Assembly (NCBI GenBank): GCA_012797915.1
Contig: JAAZOE010000362.1
Coordinates: 1-25,769, forward strand
Source: Candidatus Zixiibacteriota bacterium
Lineage (GTDB): Bacteria > Zixibacteria > MSB-5A5 > GN15 > JAAZOE01
Length of the DNA: 25,769 bases
Direction: 5' to 3'
Shown here: positions 23,727-25,769 of the stretch, in pieces
Layout: each line of letters opens with the position of its first letter
How positions within the stretch are numbered: the stretch's first letter is position 1
Position numbers and translations under genes: made by a program
Notes under the pieces: generated by a model
The model's input: only the letters and a program-made list of their open reading frames with translations
Told to the model about the DNA's origin: nothing
Databases searched by the model: none

Positions 23727-24615
23727 ACTGTCGGTATCGGCCATCGTCATTTCATACAATGGCGCGCGGTTTATCGCCGATTGCCTGACTACCCTGAAGG
23801 CTGATCTCGCCGGGCATCCCCACGAAATTATCGTCGTCGACAACCATTCCACCGACGGCGCGATCGAGCATATCGCGCAACATCATCCCGATGTCATCCT
23901 GATCCGAAACGATATAAACCTCGGCTTCGCCCGGGCGGTCAACCAGGGAATCAAAGCCGCTCAGCATGAGTATCTCTGGATACTCAACCAGGATATTCGC
24001 ATCCGGTCCGGGTGCCTCGCCGCCCTGCTGGCCTGCGCCGCAAAACTGGACCGCCCGGGAGTGATCGGGCCGCGCTACGTCGGATTCGACGGCCGTCCGC
24101 AATGCCCCTGCCGCCGGTTTCCCCGGTATCATCATCTGCTGTTCGAGCTGACCGGATTGGCCTATCTGTTTCCACGGTCCCGTCTGTTCAACGGCTGGAA
24201 GATGGGGGAGTTCGATCATGCCGTTTCCGCCCCGGTAGACCAGCCGATGGGGGCGGCGATGCTGGTGTCGCGTTCGGCGATTGCCGACGTCGGGCCGATG
24301 GATGAATCGTTCGGGATTTTTTTCAACGACGTCGATTTCTGCCGTCGCCTGCAGGAAGCCGGGTATGGCAACTACTACTGTGTCGACGGCGTGATCGAGC
24401 ATTATGTCGGGGGCTCGGTCTCGCGGCGGAAAGCCAGAATGGTCTGGCTGTCGCATATCGCCATGTTTCGATATCTGAAAAAATGGGAACGGCGCCGACA
24501 GGCGAACGGTCTTGTCAGGATGCTTTGCGCCCCTTTGCCGTATATCGCCGGTTTCTTTCTGATTCTGGCCGCGATCCCGCGGTCGATCTATCACTACTAC
24601 CGGGCGTCTATCTGA
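23719..24615 (+). CDS. GT2-type (GT-A fold) glycosyltransferase, rhamnosyltransferase-like
   Basis: The product is 298 residues. It has the GT2 fold: VSAIVISYNGARFI, VVDNHSTDG, IRNDINLGFARAVNQGI and the metal-binding LNQDIRI (D92 in the DxD-like position). Then come PMGAAMLVSRSAIADVGPMDESFGIFFNDVDFCRRLQEAGY (the acceptor motif, in the ED/ND-x-D form) and 'EHYVGGSVS'. This motif set is common in WbbL-like rhamnosyltransferases of O-antigens, but the donor is not proven. A hydrophobic segment near the C-terminus (PLPYIAGFFLILAAIPRSIY) suggests membrane attachment. ATG 23719 is chosen because GAGG lies 9 nt upstream; an ATG five codons earlier is possible. It overlaps the previous gene by 8 nt and the opposing peptidase gene by 8 nt at its end. 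Confidence 0.92.
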   Translation: MDRLSVSAIVISYNGARFIADCLTTLKADLAGHPHEIIVVDNHSTDGAIEHIAQHHPDVILIRNDINLGFARAVNQGIKAAQHEYLWILNQDIRIRSGCLAALLACAAKLDRPGVIGPRYVGFDGRPQCPCRRFPRYHHLLFELTGLAYLFPRSRLFNGWKMGEFDHAVSAPVDQPMGAAMLVSRSAIADVGPMDESFGIFFNDVDFCRRLQEAGYGNYYCVDGVIEHYVGGSVSRRKARMVWLSHIAMFRYLKKWERRRQANGLVRMLCAPLPYIAGFFLILAAIPRSIYHYYRASI

Positions 24616-25768
24616 CCAGAGCCATGGTCTTCGTCATCGTCTCGTCGTCCGCGCGCAGTCGATAGATGTAGATCCCGCTGGCGACCGGTTCGCCGTCGCG
24701 GTCCCGTCCGTCCCACATCACATCATGTTCGCCGGCCGGAAGCATCCCGTCGACCGGTTCGGCCACCGGCTGTCCGAGGATATTATAAATCTCCAAGCTG
24801 ACCTCTCCCGACCGAGCCAGCGAAAACCGGATGGTCGTGGCCGGGTTAAACGGGTTGGGAAAATTCTGCGCCAGATCGAAGGTCGCCGGCAGCGGCGTGT
24901 CGCCGTCGTCGGCATCAGCGCTGATCGACAGCGTCATTTCGACTTCGGCGGCCACCGCTCCCGGGACGCAGGCGGTAATCCGGACGTTGTTTCCGATTCC
25001 TTCCGGGAGGGTGAAGGTCGCGACGCCGTTGCCATCGGTGAACGCCATCAGAATGAGTGTGTCGGTCACCGCCGCCGAGACCGGGATTCCGCCCAGCGGG
25101 GCGCCATCGAGCGTGACCGTGCATGTGACTGGATACCGGGGATCATAGGTTTCCGGCGCCGTGATGGCGACCTGTCCGGGGAGATCGGTGTACAGCCGAA
25201 GCGACGGGTCGCCGAAGAAGTTTTGTCCGTATATCTGATCCCGATAGTACGGATAATCCTGCCAGGAGGCGATCATGGCCTGCACCGGGTAACCGTCGGC
25301 CTCGTCGAACAGATGCCGGTAGAACGAGGCCATCAATTTATAACTCGAAGACACCCATCCCCAGCGGGTGAAGGCGACGACCCCGATGGCTCCGGCGGAG
25401 TCGAGGCTTAACAGTTCTTCGGCCACCGATGGCACGGTCATGCCGTAGAGCGTTTCCAGATCATAGGCCGCCTGGTCGCAGGCGATTGTGTAATAGAAGC
25501 CGATTTTGTGATTGCGGGCCAGGTTACGGAAGCCGGCATGGACGACGTTGCCGTCGCCGGTGAGGATGTAGGTCTTCGGATTTTCGTTGTAGGCGCTGGA
25601 AGTGAGCACGAAGCCGTCGGGACGGCCGTGGGCCAGGATATTAACCAGGCCATACCCATCCGACAGGCCGCTTTCGGCCCCGGCGGTCGAGGGCGCGCTG
25701 GGATTTGGGTCATTGCCGCTGGGGGACTCGGCCAGGCTGCCACAATCGGTGGTGAACCCATCCGGGAA
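24608..25768 (-). CDS. C25 gingipain-like cysteine peptidase with C-terminal sorting-type domain (partial)
   Basis: The frame continues past the right window edge, so only the last 386 residues are present. Fragment residues 41-56 (LVNILAHGRPDGFVLT) carry a likely catalytic His at 47, and IACDQAAYD carries the likely nucleophile Cys at 97, as in C25 peptidases, where a 'GHG' His precedes the Cys. A GAIGVVAFTRWGWVSSSYKL block follows, also typical. An Ig-like part (about 200-290, APETYDPRYPVTCTVTLDG onward) leads to a FlgD/T9SS type A-like tail (about 300-386: NFPNPFNPATTIRFSLARSG, then WDGRDRDGEPVASGIYIYRL). The nearest known examples are gingipains and the T9SS sortase PorU, both C25. Which of the two applies cannot be decided without the missing N-terminus. 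It runs convergent to the GT2 gene, and the last 8 bases of each overlap. Confidence 0.85.
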   Translation of the reverse strand, partial: FPDGFTTDCGSLAESPSGNDPNPSAPSTAGAESGLSDGYGLVNILAHGRPDGFVLTSSAYNENPKTYILTGDGNVVHAGFRNLARNHKIGFYYTIACDQAAYDLETLYGMTVPSVAEELLSLDSAGAIGVVAFTRWGWVSSSYKLMASFYRHLFDEADGYPVQAMIASWQDYPYYRDQIYGQNFFGDPSLRLYTDLPGQVAITAPETYDPRYPVTCTVTLDGAPLGGIPVSAAVTDTLILMAFTDGNGVATFTLPEGIGNNVRITACVPGAVAAEVEMTLSISADADDGDTPLPATFDLAQNFPNPFNPATTIRFSLARSGEVSLEIYNILGQPVAEPVDGMLPAGEHDVMWDGRDRDGEPVASGIYIYRLRADDETMTKTMALVR

Positions 25769-25769
25769 G

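Noticed and set aside
1..25769. CRISPR array, insertion sequence, prophage or toxin-antitoxin module
   Set aside because: No repeated spacer-like units, transposase, terminal repeats, integrase or small paired ORFs were found.

Overview
The window is a GC-rich, gene-dense bacterial chromosome segment with about twenty protein genes, no visible RNA gene, no CRISPR array and no insertion sequence. Lnt implies a lipoprotein-making envelope. Secreted proteins carry PNPF...G-x-Y type C-terminal (FlgD-Ig / T9SS type A-like) domains, there is a dockerin-ended giant and a gingipain-like C25 peptidase, and ricT-metG-tatD-rsmA are linked. Together these suggest an uncultured Gram-negative of the FCB superphylum, for example candidate Zixibacteria or a relative. 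That placement is inferred from protein style, not from a phylogeny.

Layout. (a) 1-104: the tail of an M16-like peptidase. (b) 315-3728: a 1137-residue secreted multidomain protein ending in two dockerin repeats, behind a good sigma70-like promoter. (c) 3956-9321: a tight housekeeping operon, ricT-metG-tatD-rsmA-rluD, with overlapping or near-touching genes (Fe-S regulator, tRNA charging, nuclease, two rRNA modification enzymes). (d) 9340-10654, minus strand: a SAM methyltransferase overlapping a DUF1643 gene, convergent with the operon. (e) 10903-13904, minus strand: two translationally coupled M16 subunits, one catalytic (HFLEH) and one lacking the zinc motif. (f) 14113-24615: a long plus-strand run, purM, gpmI, lnt, a secreted beta-propeller with a sorting-like tail, a FemAB-like acyltransferase, two GT4-type and one GT2-type glycosyltransferases. 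(g) 24608-window end, minus strand: the C-terminal part of a C25 gingipain-like peptidase, overlapping the GT2 gene tail-to-tail.

How they fit. The first half is information processing. The second half joins core metabolism (purM, gpmI) to envelope building: lipoprotein acylation, a secreted propeller and a small glycan-assembly cassette. This cassette lies between two proteins with sorting-type C-terminal domains. The most interesting possibility is that it builds a surface glycan used for, or displayed beside, these exported proteins. This is a hypothesis only. No secretion-system component is identifiable, unless the C25 fragment is the sortase itself.

Gene-free stretches are all shorter than 300 bases (105-314, 3729-3955, 10655-10902, 13905-14112). 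They contain promoter-like and hairpin elements, listed separately.
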